Position numbers and translations under genes: made by a program
Notes under the pieces: model-generated
The model's database searches: none
The model's input: only the letters and a program-made list of their open reading frames with translations
What the model was told of the DNA's origin: nothing
Assembly (NCBI RefSeq): GCF_009709675.1
Contig: NZ_WMLB01000026.1
Location: forward strand, 1-64,000
Length of the DNA stretch: 64,000 nucleotides
Origin: Agromyces bracchium
GTDB taxonomy: Bacteria; Actinomycetota; Actinomycetes; Actinomycetales; Microbacteriaceae
Direction of reading: 5' to 3'
Shown here: one piece after another, positions 8,425 to 16,734 of the stretch
How positions within the stretch are numbered: the stretch's first letter is position 1
Layout: every line of letters starts with the position of its first letter

Positions 8425-9329
8425 GCCCGCTCGCCCTCGACGAACACGCGGATGTGCCCCGCCGCCTCGCCGGGGGTCTCGTAGTGGACCAGGTGGCCGA
8501 CGTCGGGGATCACCGCGAGCGTCGCGTCGGCGAACAGCGGGTGGAGCCGGTACTGGGCCTCGATCGGGGTGACGTCGTCCTCCTCTGCGACGACGAGCAG
8601 GGTGGGGGTCGCGATCGCGGGCGCGTACTCGCGCACGTCGTGCCCGACGGATGCCTCGAACGCCTGCAGCACGGCGTCGCGGTCGTCGAACGCGGAGAAG
8701 TACCGGTCGTGCTGGTCGTGGATGAACCGGCGCAGTTCGGGATCGCGCGTCTTCGCCATGGTGACGCTCATGACGCGCACGATCGCGCGATTCCGCAGCA
8801 GCGCGAATCCGGCGCGCTCCGGGAGCGCGGCGGCGGCGCGGTAGTAGGCGACGGCGAGGCGCGTCATGATCGCCCGGGGCCCCTCGAGGGCGGGCGCACC
8901 GATCGGGTTGACCAGGATGAGCCGGTCGGGCGCGAGACCGGCCGCGACGGCGGCGCTCGTGACGATCGAGCCGAACGAGTGGCCGAGCAGGGTCCAGGCG
9001 CCGGCGCTCGCCGCGGCATCCGTCGCGCCCACGACGTCGACGAAGGCGACGAGCCAGTCGGCGTAGGCGTCGATGTCGTGCGGCCGGTCGGCGAACGTCG
9101 AGGATGCGCCGAACCCGGGCAGGTCGGGGATGATCACGCGGTAGCCGGGGAGCTTCGCCACGATCGGCTCGAGGCCGTGGTGGTCGCCGCGGAAGCCGTG
9201 CACGGCGACGATGAGCGGGGCGTCATCCGGGCCGTACTCCCACCATGCGGTCTCGCTGCCCAGGACGGCGGCACGGTGCTCGCGGACGGGGATCCGCTCG
9301 AGGTCGACGGCGTACGGTGAGGCGATCAT
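8421..9329 (-). CDS. alpha/beta-fold hydrolase
   Basis: A 302-aa hydrolase with the classic fold: oxyanion-region VHGFRGDHHG, nucleophile elbow LGHSFGS (GxSxG), acid in VVAEEDDVTP and catalytic His in IPDVGHLVHYE. No signal peptide. Substrate unknown; coupling to a glycosyltransferase suggests an ester or lipid-linked sugar but this is only context. The ATG at 9329 (MIASPYAV) is chosen because TAGGAT sits 7 nt upstream; an in-frame ATG at 9338 overlaps that box. Confidence 0.8.
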   Translation of the reverse strand: MIASPYAVDLERIPVREHRAAVLGSETAWWEYGPDDAPLIVAVHGFRGDHHGLEPIVAKLPGYRVIIPDLPGFGASSTFADRPHDIDAYADWLVAFVDVVGATDAAASAGAWTLLGHSFGSIVTSAAVAAGLAPDRLILVNPIGAPALEGPRAIMTRLAVAYYRAAAALPERAGFALLRNRAIVRVMSVTMAKTRDPELRRFIHDQHDRYFSAFDDRDAVLQAFEASVGHDVREYAPAIATPTLLVVAEEDDVTPIEAQYRLHPLFADATLAVIPDVGHLVHYETPGEAAGHIRVFVEGERA

Positions 9330-9336
9330 CCCCAGC

Positions 9337-9342
9337 ATCCTA
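9337..9342 (-). promoter_or_regulatory. -10 box (TAGGAT) of hydrolase-glycosyltransferase operon
   Basis: TAGGAT on the minus strand, with a 7-nt gap to the ATG at 9329. Confidence 0.4.
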
Positions 9343-9390
9343 CGGCGCGCCACCTGAGCGCTGTCGGAGGCCGCGGATACCGTGACCGGC

Positions 9391-10092
9391 ATGGAGCACT
9401 CCCCCGTCGCATCCTGGGCCGACACCCTCGCGGTGTTCGACCTCGAGACCACCGGCATCGACATCGACACCTGCCGCATCGTGACCGCCCACGTCGGCGT
9501 GATCGGGGCGGATGGCGCGGTGCTCGAGCAACGCGAGTGGCTCGTCGACCCCGGCGTCGAGATCCCGACGGCGGCGAGCCTGATCCACGGGGTGACGACC
9601 GAGCGCGCCCGTCTCGAGGGCCAGGCGGCCGCGCAGGCGGTCGCCGAGATCATCGATGCGCTGCGGGAGTCCGCGGGCCGCGGCCACCCGATCGTCGCGT
9701 ACAACGCCGCCTACGACCTGTCGGTGCTCCATCGCGAGGCCGAGCGGTACGGACACGAGGCGTTCCGCGGGCCCGGGTTCGTGATCGACCCGCTCGTCAT
9801 CGACAAGGCGGTCGACCGTTTCCGGCGCGGCAAGCGCACGCTCACCGCGGCGTGCGAGCACTACGGCGTCGAGCTGACCGCGGCGCACGACGCGGGCGCC
9901 GATGCGATCGCCGCCGGCCGAGTGGCGCAGGCGATCGCGCGCGCCTTCCCCGAGCTCGCGGCGACCGCGATCGCCGAGCTGCACGCCAGCCAGGTCGACT
10001 GGTCGCGCGAGCAGGCCGAGAGCTACCAGGAGTGGCGCCGCATGAACGGCGAGCCCGAGTTCACGACCTCGGGGGCCTGGCCGCTCCGCTGA
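9391..10092 (+). CDS. DnaQ-like 3'-5' exonuclease (DEDDh family)
   Basis: A 233-aa stand-alone exonuclease-domain protein. ExoI motif FDLETTGID supplies the first Asp/Glu pair, ExoII includes IVAYNAAYDLSVL, and ExoIII is HDAGADAIAAGR with the DEDDh His and Asp. It hydrolyses 3' ends of DNA or RNA with two metal ions and could act in repair or proofreading. It lacks the C-terminal polymerase-binding tail expected for a Pol III epsilon subunit. ATG at 9391 is preferred to the in-frame GTG at 9382 because a GGATAC-like -10 lies just upstream. Confidence 0.8.
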   Translation: MEHSPVASWADTLAVFDLETTGIDIDTCRIVTAHVGVIGADGAVLEQREWLVDPGVEIPTAASLIHGVTTERARLEGQAAAQAVAEIIDALRESAGRGHPIVAYNAAYDLSVLHREAERYGHEAFRGPGFVIDPLVIDKAVDRFRRGKRTLTAACEHYGVELTAAHDAGADAIAAGRVAQAIARAFPELAATAIAELHASQVDWSREQAESYQEWRRMNGEPEFTTSGAWPLR

Positions 10093-10145
10093 ACTCGGGC
10101 CGGAAGTCCGTCGCGCGAGGGCGTCCGACGTGGGAGCCTTGTGCT

Positions 10146-10628
10146 ATGTCGGAACGACCGCCCGTCCGCTCAGCGACCGACGCGCTCCTCGAGGCGAGCG
10201 CACTCTGGATCCTCGGCGACAGCCCGCCCGGCTTCCTCGTCGACGCGGCCGTCGAGGCGACCGTCGCGGGGCTCGACTCCCCCGCGCTGCACGAGCTCGC
10301 CGGCATGTCCGACGCCGACTCGCCGTGGGACCTCCGGGAGGCGCTCGGCCGCGCACTCGTCGAGCTCGACGCGAGCGTGCCCGACCCGCGCGACCCCGCG
10401 ACCCTGCAGCTCGCGCTCCGCGAGCTCGCCGCGCAGTTCCTGCACGAGCGCATCTCGATCCGCGAACTCGTCGACCGCGCGCGGTCGGTGATCGACGAGG
10501 GCGCGGGCACGCCCCACGAGGCCGAGGCGCTCCTGGCGGCCGGTGAAGCGCTCGATGCCGGTCGGATCACGGCGCACCAGGCGCAGCTCGACGCGTTGGA
10601 CTGGGCGGCGGGGCTCACCCGGGCATGA
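10146..10628 (+). CDS. hypothetical protein, alpha-helical, 160 aa
   Basis: No family is recognised. The product is acidic, Ala/Leu-rich and predicted mostly helical and soluble, beginning MSERPPVRSATDALLEASALW. No cysteines, signal peptide or membrane segment are seen. Codon use matches the neighbours and the frame is clean to the stop, so I take it as real. It lies 53 nt after the exonuclease and may be co-transcribed. A convergent hairpin separates it from the L31 gene. Confidence 0.6.
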   Translation: MSERPPVRSATDALLEASALWILGDSPPGFLVDAAVEATVAGLDSPALHELAGMSDADSPWDLREALGRALVELDASVPDPRDPATLQLALRELAAQFLHERISIRELVDRARSVIDEGAGTPHEAEALLAAGEALDAGRITAHQAQLDALDWAAGLTRA

Positions 10629-10642
10629 CGCGGGCATGACGA

Positions 10643-10672
10643 AGGGGCGGACGACCGAAGTCGCCCGCCCCT
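10643..10672. terminator. bidirectional GC-rich hairpin
   Basis: AGGGGCGG(A)CGAC - CGAA loop - GTCG(C)CCGCCCCT: a 12-bp stem with one mismatch between the hypothetical gene (+) and the L31 gene (-). No clear U-run, as is usual in high-GC actinobacteria. Confidence 0.6.
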
Positions 10673-10685
10673 GTCGTGGAGCGTC

Positions 10686-10934
10686 TTACGCGCCGAAGCC
10701 CTTGAAGCGCTTGTTGAACTTCTCGACGCGGCCGGCCGAGTCCATGATGCGCTGCTTGCCCGTGTAGAACGGGTGCGAGGCCGACGAGATCTCGACGTCG
10801 ATCACCGGGTACGTCTCGCCGTCGAGCTCGATGGTCTTGTCGCTGGTCACCGTCGAGCGGGTGAGGAACGTCTCGCCCGAGGCGAGGTCGCGGAAGACGA
10901 CGGCGTTGTACTCGGGGTGGATTTCGGTCTTCAT
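10686..10934 (-). CDS. rpmE2: 50S ribosomal protein L31, type B (zinc-free)
   Basis: An 82-aa L31 of the type B (C-minus) form. It begins [16 protein letters not shown] and ends [11 protein letters not shown]. It has the HPFYTGKQ segment typical of L31 but contains no cysteine, so it cannot bind the structural zinc of type A. Type B forms replace type A under zinc limitation in many bacteria and are often Zur-repressed, but some actinobacteria carry only this form. I saw no convincing Zur box upstream. ATG at 10934 with AAGGA 6 nt upstream. Confidence 0.9.
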   Translation of the reverse strand: MKTEIHPEYNAVVFRDLASGETFLTRSTVTSDKTIELDGETYPVIDVEISSASHPFYTGKQRIMDSAGRVEKFNKRFKGFGA

Positions 10935-11013
10935 GAGAATCCTTGCTTGATCGGATGTTGGGGTCGCCCCGCCTCGAGGGCAGGGAAGCGTGTCGGCCTT
11001 TGGCCAAAACACG

Positions 11014-11019
11014 ATTCTA
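11014..11019 (-). promoter_or_regulatory. -10 box (TAGAAT) of L31 gene
   Basis: TAGAAT on the minus strand about 80 nt upstream of the L31 ATG. A 6-bp dyad GAGACG/CGTCTC (11023-11036) lies just upstream and may be an operator or the end of the preceding ABC gene transcript. The leader also holds the small dyad GGCCTTTGGCC. Confidence 0.45.
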
Positions 11020-11042
11020 GCAGAGACGGGCGTCTCGGTGCG

Positions 11043-11831
11043 TCACCGCGCGGCGCGTGCCGTGTAGCGGCCATCGCGCTCGGTGAGCTCGATCGGCATG
11101 CCGAACGTGTCGCTGAGCGTCTCGGAGGTGAGCGCCTCGGCGATCGGACCGGCCGCGCGGATCGACCCATCGGCGAGGAGCAGCGCGTGCGTGAACCCCT
11201 CGGGGATCTCCTCCACGTGGTGGGTCACCATGACGATCGCGGGCGACGACTTCGACGACGCGTAGCCGCCGAGGAGTGCCACGAGCTCCTCCCTGGCGCC
11301 CAGGTCGAGGCTCGCGGCCGGCTCGTCGAGCAGCAGCAGCTCGGGGTCGGTCATGACCGAGCGCGCGATCTGCACGCGCTTCTGCTCGCCGTCGGAGAGA
11401 CTGCCGAACCGGCGCTCGGCGAAGCCGTCGAGGCCCCACTCCTTGAGCACGCGCTGCGCGCGCCGGTCGTCGATCGACTCGTACTCCTCGTTCCACCGGC
11501 CGGTGACCGAGTAGGCGGCGGTGAGCACGGTGTTCAGCACGCTCTCGTTCCGCGGGATGAGCCGGGCCATCGCGGTGGAGGCGAACCCGATCATCGGTCG
11601 AAGCTCGAAGACGTCGACCTTGCCGAGCGCCTCCTGCAGCACCTCGACGGAGCCCTTCGTGGGGTGCATCGCCGCGGCGGCGATCTGCAGCAGCGTGGTC
11701 TTGCCCGCGCCGTTCGGCCCGAGGATCACCCAACGCTCGTCGGATGCCACGTTCCAGTCGATGCCGTCGAGGATCGTGTTGCCATCGCGAACCACCGACA
11801 CATGCTGGAACTGCAGAACCGTAGACGCCAT
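11043..11831 (-). CDS. ABC transporter ATP-binding protein
   Basis: A single 262-aa ABC ATPase. Walker A is [12 protein letters not shown], the signature is [13 protein letters not shown], Walker B is [12 protein letters not shown] and the H-loop is [10 protein letters not shown]. No membrane partner is encoded beside it, so either its permease is elsewhere or it acts as a soluble ABC protein (YlmA/ModF-like arrangement). The ATG at 11831 follows TAGGCT by 7 nt. Confidence 0.8.
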   Translation of the reverse strand: MASTVLQFQHVSVVRDGNTILDGIDWNVASDERWVILGPNGAGKTTLLQIAAAAMHPTKGSVEVLQEALGKVDVFELRPMIGFASTAMARLIPRNESVLNTVLTAAYSVTGRWNEEYESIDDRRAQRVLKEWGLDGFAERRFGSLSDGEQKRVQIARSVMTDPELLLLDEPAASLDLGAREELVALLGGYASSKSSPAIVMVTHHVEEIPEGFTHALLLADGSIRAAGPIAEALTSETLSDTFGMPIELTERDGRYTARAAR

Positions 11832-11838
11832 GGTCTCC

Positions 11839-11844
11839 AGCCTA
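11839..11844 (-). promoter_or_regulatory. -10 box (TAGGCT) of ABC ATPase gene
   Basis: TAGGCT on the minus strand, 7 nt from the ATG at 11831. GGAG lies between but a leaderless start is equally possible. Confidence 0.4.
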
Positions 11845-11882
11845 GTGGGACGAGGTGGGCCGTCCCGCGCAGCGGGAGGGCG

Positions 11883-13073
11883 TCACCGACCGGCGAGGAC
11901 GCGCTCGTACAGCGCTCGGGTGTCGGCCGCGATCGCGCCCCAGGCGAAGTGCTCCTCAGCGCGTCGGCGGCCCGCCGCGCCCATCTCCCGCGCTCGCGCG
12001 GGGTCGGCGACGACGCGCTCCAGCGCAGCGGCGAGATCGGCGACGAAACGGTCGGGATCCAGTGGCGTGCCGGTGCCGTCGTCGTGCTGCTCGATGGGGA
12101 CGAGCACGCCCGTGACGCCGTCGTCGACGACCTCGGGGATGCCGCCGGTCGCGGTCCCGACCACCGCCGCACCGCACGCCATCGCCTCGAGGTTCACGAT
12201 CCCGAGCGGTTCGTACACCGACGGGCAGACGAAGCACGTCGCCGCGGTGAGCAGGGCCGTGAGTTCGCCCCGCGGCAGGTGCCGGTCGATCCAGACGACG
12301 CCCTGTCGGGTCGCGGCGAGCTCGTCGACGAGCCCCGACACCTCGGCCATGATCTCCGGGGTGTCGGGCGCGCCCGCACAGAGCACGAGCTGCACGTCGT
12401 CGGGCAGCGAACGCGCCGCGCGCAGCAGGTACGGCAGGCCCTTCTGGCGCGTGATCCGGCCGACGAAGACGATCGACGGACGATCGGGGTCGACGCCGAG
12501 CGACCGCGCGAGGTCGGGGTCGTCGTTCGCGCGCCAGTCGGTCAGGTCGATGCCGTTGTAGACGACCGAGACCTTCGCCGGGTCGATGTCGGGGTACGAG
12601 CGCAGGATGTCGCGCCGCATGCCGTCGCTCACCGCGATCACCGCGTCGGCGTCCTCGAATGCCGTGCGTTCGACCCAGCTCGACACGCGGTAGCCGCCGC
12701 CGAGCTGCTCGGCCTTCCACGGCCGGAGCGGCTCGAGGCTGTGCGCCGTCACGACGTGCGGGATGCCGTGCAGCGCCTTCGCGGTGAAGCCCGCGAAGTT
12801 CGCGTACCAGGTGTGGGAGTGCACGAGGTCGGCGCCCGCGGCATCCTGCGCCATCAGCAGGTCGACGCCCATGGTCGACAGGGCCGCGTTCGCGCCCGCG
12901 AACTCGGCGGGGGTCGGGTACGCGGTGGTGCCCGACTCCTCCCGCGGGGCGCCGAAGCAGCGGACCCGGACGTCGATGTCGCGGCGAAGCGCGCGGACGA
13001 GTTCGGCGACGTGCACGCCGGCCCCTCCGTAGATCTCGGGCGGGTATTCGCGCGTGAGCAGGTCGACTCGCAT
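11883..13073 (-). CDS. glgA: GT4-type glycogen synthase / alpha-maltose-1-phosphate synthase (GlgA/GlgM)
   Basis: A 396-aa GT4 enzyme beginning [22 protein letters not shown]. This is the actinobacterial Rv1212c-type protein annotated glgA. In mycobacteria it mainly makes maltose-1-phosphate from ADP-glucose and glucose-1-phosphate (GlgM). Donor-site features [15 protein letters not shown] and [20 protein letters not shown] (E-x7-E) are visible. It is about 80-100 aa shorter than E. coli-type GT5 GlgA, which supports the GlgM-like assignment. It is divergent from glgC, which supplies ADP-glucose; 78 bp separate the starts. ATG 13073 follows TAACGT by 6 nt. Confidence 0.85.
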   Translation of the reverse strand: MRVDLLTREYPPEIYGGAGVHVAELVRALRRDIDVRVRCFGAPREESGTTAYPTPAEFAGANAALSTMGVDLLMAQDAAGADLVHSHTWYANFAGFTAKALHGIPHVVTAHSLEPLRPWKAEQLGGGYRVSSWVERTAFEDADAVIAVSDGMRRDILRSYPDIDPAKVSVVYNGIDLTDWRANDDPDLARSLGVDPDRPSIVFVGRITRQKGLPYLLRAARSLPDDVQLVLCAGAPDTPEIMAEVSGLVDELAATRQGVVWIDRHLPRGELTALLTAATCFVCPSVYEPLGIVNLEAMACGAAVVGTATGGIPEVVDDGVTGVLVPIEQHDDGTGTPLDPDRFVADLAAALERVVADPARAREMGAAGRRRAEEHFAWGAIAADTRALYERVLAGR

Positions 13074-13079
13074 GCGGCA

Positions 13080-13085
13080 ACGTTA
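13080..13085 (-). promoter_or_regulatory. -10 box (TAACGT) of glgA
   Basis: TAACGT on the minus strand, 6 nt before the ATG at 13073, giving a leaderless start in the divergent glgA/glgC gap. Confidence 0.45.
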
Positions 13086-13139
13086 GCCCCAGTCGGACAC
13101 GGGCCGTCAACCACCTGTCATCTGCGGCGCCGGGCTGAC

Positions 13140-13145
13140 TACGCT
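13140..13145 (+). promoter_or_regulatory. -10 box (TACGCT) of glgC
   Basis: TACGCT is 6 nt before the ATG at 13152. The two opposed -10 boxes are only about 55 bp apart, so glgA and glgC are probably controlled together. Confidence 0.45.
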
Positions 13146-13151
13146 GGGCAC

Positions 13152-14399
13152 ATGGCTACGCGGAAGATCTTCGGAATCGTGCTCGCGGGCGGCGAAGGCA
13201 AGCGCCTCATGCCCCTGACCGAGGACCGTGCCAAGCCGGCGGTGCCGTTCGGCGGTCAGTACCGCCTGATCGACTTCGCACTCTCGAACCTCATCAACTC
13301 CGGCCTCCAGCAGATCGTGGTGCTGACCCAGTACAAGTCGCACAGCCTCGACCGCCACGTGTCGCAGACGTGGCGCCTCGACGGCATGCTCGGCTCGTAC
13401 GTGGCATCCGTGCCGGCCCAGCAGCGCCTCGGCAAGCGCTGGTTCTCGGGTTCGGCCGACGCGATCCTGCAGAGCCTCAACCTGATCTACGACGAGCAGC
13501 CCGACATCATCGTCGTGGTCGGCGCCGACCACGTCTACCGCATGGACTTCAGCCAGATGATCCAGGCGCACATCGACTCGGGCGCCGAGGCGACGGTCGC
13601 GGCCATCCGCCAGCCGATCTCGCTCGCGAACCAGTTCGGGGTCATCGAGATCGACCCGAAGTCGCCCGACCGCATCCACCGCTTCCTCGAGAAGCCGAGC
13701 GACCCCGAGGGCCTGCCCGACTCCCCCGGCGAGGTGCTCGCCTCGATGGGCAATTACGTCTTCAACGCCGACGCGCTCATCGACGCCGTGCTGCGCGACG
13801 GCGAGCGCACCGACTCCAGCCACGACATGGGCGGCGACATCATCCCCGCGTTCGTGTCGCAGGGCAAGGCCGGCGTCTACGACCTCAAGGGCAACGACGT
13901 GCCCGGCTCGACCGACCGCGACCGCTACTACTGGCGCGACGTGGGAACGATCGACTCGTTCTTCGAGGCCCACCAGGACCTCATCTCGGTGCTGCCGGTG
14001 TTCAACCTGTACAACCAGGAGTGGCCGATCTTCAGCCAGCAGGTCAACTCGCCGCCCGCGAAGTTCACGCGCGACGCGCGCGGATCGCTCGGCACCGTGA
14101 TCGACTCGATCGTCTCGCTCGGTTCGGTCATCTCGGGCGCGCACGTGGAGCGCAGCGTGCTCGGACCGTGGGCGATCGTCGGCTCGGGCGCGAACGTGTC
14201 CGACTCGATCCTCTTCGACCGCGCCCGTATCGAGGCGGGTGCCACCGTGCGCCGCGCCATCCTCGACAAGGAGGTCGTCGTCGAGGCCGGAGCGCACATC
14301 GGCGTCGACCGTGCCGAGGACCGCGCGCGCGGCTTCGTCGTCACTGACAGCGGCATCACCGTCGTGGGCAAGGGGTCCCACGTGCGGAAGCACGCGTGA
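13152..14399 (+). CDS. glgC: glucose-1-phosphate adenylyltransferase (ADP-glucose pyrophosphorylase)
   Basis: A 415-aa enzyme making ADP-glucose from ATP and glucose-1-phosphate, the committed step of glycogen and maltose-1-phosphate synthesis. The N-terminal nucleotidyltransferase domain has [14 protein letters not shown] and [30 protein letters not shown] and the [12 protein letters not shown] active-site region follow. A left-handed beta-helix ends the protein ([20 protein letters not shown]). Full length for the family. The stop overlaps the serB start. Confidence 0.92.
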   Translation: MATRKIFGIVLAGGEGKRLMPLTEDRAKPAVPFGGQYRLIDFALSNLINSGLQQIVVLTQYKSHSLDRHVSQTWRLDGMLGSYVASVPAQQRLGKRWFSGSADAILQSLNLIYDEQPDIIVVVGADHVYRMDFSQMIQAHIDSGAEATVAAIRQPISLANQFGVIEIDPKSPDRIHRFLEKPSDPEGLPDSPGEVLASMGNYVFNADALIDAVLRDGERTDSSHDMGGDIIPAFVSQGKAGVYDLKGNDVPGSTDRDRYYWRDVGTIDSFFEAHQDLISVLPVFNLYNQEWPIFSQQVNSPPAKFTRDARGSLGTVIDSIVSLGSVISGAHVERSVLGPWAIVGSGANVSDSILFDRARIEAGATVRRAILDKEVVVEAGAHIGVDRAEDRARGFVVTDSGITVVGKGSHVRKHA

Positions 14400-15058
14400 G
14401 TCGCGGCACCACCGGCCGCGCGGGCGGCCTCCTCGTCGTGCTCGACGCCGACTCGACGTTGATCCGCGAGGAGGCGATCGAGCTGCTCGCCGAGGCGGCG
14501 GGGAGCCTCGAGCACGTCGCCGCAGTCACCGAGCGCGCGATGCGCGGCGAGCTCGACTTCGCCGCGAGCCTCCGCGAACGCGTGGCGACGCTCGCCGGCC
14601 TCCCGGTCGTCGAGGTGCTCGCCGCACGCGAGCGACTCACGCCCACGCCCGGCGTGCAGGAGCTGATCGACGGCGTACATGCAGCGGGCGGCCGCGTCGG
14701 CGTGGTCTCGGGCGGCTTCCACGAATTGCTCGACCCGCTCGCCGCGCGGCTCGGGCTCGACTTCTGCCGGGCGAACCGCCTCGAGGTCGAGGCTGACCGG
14801 CTCACCGGGCGCGTGCTCGGCGACATCGTCGACGCCGAGGCGAAGCGGCGCGCGCTCGAGGAGTGGGCCGCGGCATCCGGCACCCCGCTCTCGCGGACGA
14901 TCGCAGTGGGCGACGGCGCGAACGACCTGCGCATGCTCGACCGCGCGGCGCTCGGCGTCGCGTTCTGCGCGAAGCCGGTCGTGCGGGCGCAGGCGGACGT
15001 CGCGATCGACCGGGTCGACCTCAGCGGCGTGCTGGCGCTCGCGGGCCTGCGCGGCTGA
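14396..15058 (+). CDS. serB: phosphoserine phosphatase (HAD superfamily)
   Basis: A 220-aa HAD hydrolase catalysing the last step of serine synthesis. Motif I LDADSTL supplies the nucleophile and acid/base Asp; the capping region has [15 protein letters not shown]. Motif II is VVSGGF, the motif III Lys is in EAKRRAL and motif IV is [10 protein letters not shown]. It lacks the N-terminal ACT domains of mycobacterial SerB. The GTG start overlaps the glgC stop (GTGA), so translation is coupled. Start choice and pairing with glgC are unusual but recur in related genomes from memory. Confidence 0.85.
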   Translation: MSRGTTGRAGGLLVVLDADSTLIREEAIELLAEAAGSLEHVAAVTERAMRGELDFAASLRERVATLAGLPVVEVLAARERLTPTPGVQELIDGVHAAGGRVGVVSGGFHELLDPLAARLGLDFCRANRLEVEADRLTGRVLGDIVDAEAKRRALEEWAAASGTPLSRTIAVGDGANDLRMLDRAALGVAFCAKPVVRAQADVAIDRVDLSGVLALAGLRG

Positions 15059-15075
15059 TCGTCGCGCGGAGACCA

Positions 15076-15112
15076 CGACGCCCCCGTCCGCCTGAAGCGG
15101 CCGAGGGCGTCG
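15076..15112. terminator. bidirectional hairpin between serB and fabG
   Basis: CGACGCCC(15076-15083) pairs with GGGCGTCG(15105-15112). Inner CG and CCGC pairs extend the stem around a CTGAA loop, and GATTAGAT follows on the plus strand. It separates two convergent genes. Confidence 0.65.
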
Positions 15113-15130
15113 GATTAGATGTGCGGGCGC

Positions 15131-15841
15131 TCAGTGCCCCATGCCGAGGCCGCCGTCGACGGGGATGACGGCGCCCGAGATGTAGCCGGCGTCGTCGCCC
15201 GCCACCCACGCGACGACCTTCGCGACCTCCGACGGGGTCGCGAAGCGGCCTGCCGGGATGCTCTTCTTGTACTCGGCCTGCTGCGCCTCGGGAAGCGCGT
15301 CGGTCATGTCGGTCTCGATGAAGCCGGGCGCGATGACGTTGGCGGTGATGTTCCGCGCTCCGAGCTCGCGGGTGATGGAGCGGGCCATGCCGACGAGCGC
15401 GGCCTTCGACGACGAGTAGTTGACCTGGCCGGCGCCGCCGTAGAGGCCGACGACGCTCGAGATGAGCACGATGCGCCCGAAGCGGGCCTTCAGCATGCCC
15501 TTCGAGGCGCGCTTGACGACGCGGAACGCGCCGGTGAGGTTGGTGTCGACGACGCTCGTGAACTCCTCCTCGCTCATGCGCATGAGGAGCGTGTCGCGCG
15601 TGATGCCCGCATTCGCCACGAGGACCTCGACCGGTCCGAGCTCGGCCTCGATCTCGGTGAACGCGCGGTCGATCGACTCGGCGTCGGTGACGTCGGCGCG
15701 CACGGTGAGCGTGCCCGCGGGGCCGTCCCCGGAGCGCGCGGTCACGGCCACGCGGTGGCCCTGCGCGACGAACTCCTCGGCGATCGCGTAGCCGATCCCC
15801 CGGTTGCCTCCGGTCACCAGCACCGTGCGGCTCGTGGTCAT
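15131..15841 (-). CDS. fabG: 3-oxoacyl-ACP reductase FabG (short-chain dehydrogenase)
   Basis: A 236-aa SDR. The cofactor motif is VTGGNRGIG, NAG is in VLVANAGITRD, the catalytic Ser is in VLISSVVGLYG and YSSSK provides Tyr and Lys. The C-terminus GGLGMGH is typical of actinobacterial FabG. It reduces 3-oxoacyl-ACP with NADPH in fatty-acid elongation. ATG at 15841 with GGAG about 8 nt upstream. The longer open frame upstream is antisense to the DUF3099 cluster and is rejected. Confidence 0.85.
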   Translation of the reverse strand: MTTSRTVLVTGGNRGIGYAIAEEFVAQGHRVAVTARSGDGPAGTLTVRADVTDAESIDRAFTEIEAELGPVEVLVANAGITRDTLLMRMSEEEFTSVVDTNLTGAFRVVKRASKGMLKARFGRIVLISSVVGLYGGAGQVNYSSSKAALVGMARSITRELGARNITANVIAPGFIETDMTDALPEAQQAEYKKSIPAGRFATPSEVAKVVAWVAGDDAGYISGAVIPVDGGLGMGH

Positions 15842-16027
15842 GGCGGGACTCCGTCTCTCTGGGGGGCTGTGTCGGCCGACGCGCGGATTCCGGCGTGCTC
15901 GGCTGGAAGGGTGCGCGACAGGGGCGCGCGACCCGTCCCAGCATAGAGGTTGCCGAGTGCGCGGCATCCGTCGCCCGCAGCGGACGTAGGCTTGAGGTGA
16001 GGAGCGCCGCAGTCCACGGCGACCACC

Positions 16028-16465
16028 ATGAAGCACCCACCCCTGCAGTCGATCACGTCGCTGCCTCCGTCGCCCGACGAGGAACGACGTGCCCGCATGA
16101 TCAAGTACACGGTCATGATGTCGATCCGCGTCGCCTGCATCGTCGCGCTGCTGTTCGTGCAGGGCTGGTGGCTGCTGGTGTTCGCGCTCGGCGCGGTGTT
16201 CCTGCCGTACTTCGCGGTCGTCGTCGCGAACGTGGCGACGACGCGCCGCTCCGACGTCGAGAGTCCGGGCGGCATCGTGCCGCTGCGCCGCGCCGACGGC
16301 GGGACGGACTGGACGACGGCGGATGCCGCGGGCGACGCCCAGCCGTCGGCATCCGACCGGGCCGGCTCGACCGACGGTTCCGGCGCTGCGCCCGAGCCCG
16401 ACGCGCCGTCGGCCGAGCGCCCGAACGATGATCGCCCGGCCGACGACCGGGAGGGCGACCGGTGA
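16028..16465 (+). CDS. DUF3099 membrane protein
   Basis: A 145-aa protein of the actinobacterial DUF3099 family. A short cytoplasmic N-terminus with SPDEERRARMIKYTVMMSIR is followed by two adjacent hydrophobic helices (VACIVALLFVQGWWLLVFALG and onward to about residue 65) and a hydrophilic, acidic, disordered tail rich in Ala, Asp and Pro. Function unknown. Its last 4 nt overlap the next gene (GTGA), so it heads a three-gene coupled set with the Cys protein and SURF1. No strong Shine-Dalgarno is seen. Confidence 0.8.
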   Translation: MKHPPLQSITSLPPSPDEERRARMIKYTVMMSIRVACIVALLFVQGWWLLVFALGAVFLPYFAVVVANVATTRRSDVESPGGIVPLRRADGGTDWTTADAAGDAQPSASDRAGSTDGSGAAPEPDAPSAERPNDDRPADDREGDR

Positions 16466-16734
16466 TCGGCCTCTCCTCCGCCGCCCTGGAGGGCGGCTGC
16501 TCCCGCGCGGGATGCCGCGAGGGCGCGACGTGGCGCATCGACTGGCGGAACCCGAAGATCCACTCGGAGGACCGCGTGAAGACCTGGCTCGCGTGCGACG
16601 AGCACGTCGAGTACCTGCGCGACTTCCTCGCCTCGCGTTCCTTCCCGGTGCGGGTGGCGGCGTTCGAGGCGACGGATGCCGCGCCCGCGGCGCCGCTCGG
16701 CCGAGACGCCCGCTCTGGCGGTGAGGGCGCATGA
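16462..16734 (+). CDS. small conserved Cys/His protein between DUF3099 and SURF1
   Basis: A 90-aa soluble protein of unknown function. Possible metal ligands are CSRAGC near residues 13-18 and CDEH near residues 44-47; WRIDWRNPKIHSEDRVKTW lies between. Overlaps of 4 nt at both ends couple it to the neighbours. I recall similar small proteins in this place in Microbacteriaceae, often with misleading product names. A zinc- or haem/copper-related role beside SURF1 is only a guess. Confidence 0.7.
   Translation: MIGLSSAALEGGCSRAGCREGATWRIDWRNPKIHSEDRVKTWLACDEHVEYLRDFLASRSFPVRVAAFEATDAAPAAPLGRDARSGGEGA

Noticed and set aside
10686..11042. Zur-box control of the type B L31 gene
   Set aside because: No AT-rich palindrome resembling actinobacterial Zur sites is seen in the leader, only GC dyads.
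15842..16732. Upstream extension of the FabG frame
   Set aside because: Antisense to the DUF3099/Cys protein genes. FabG begins normally at 15841 with MTTSRTVLVTGG.
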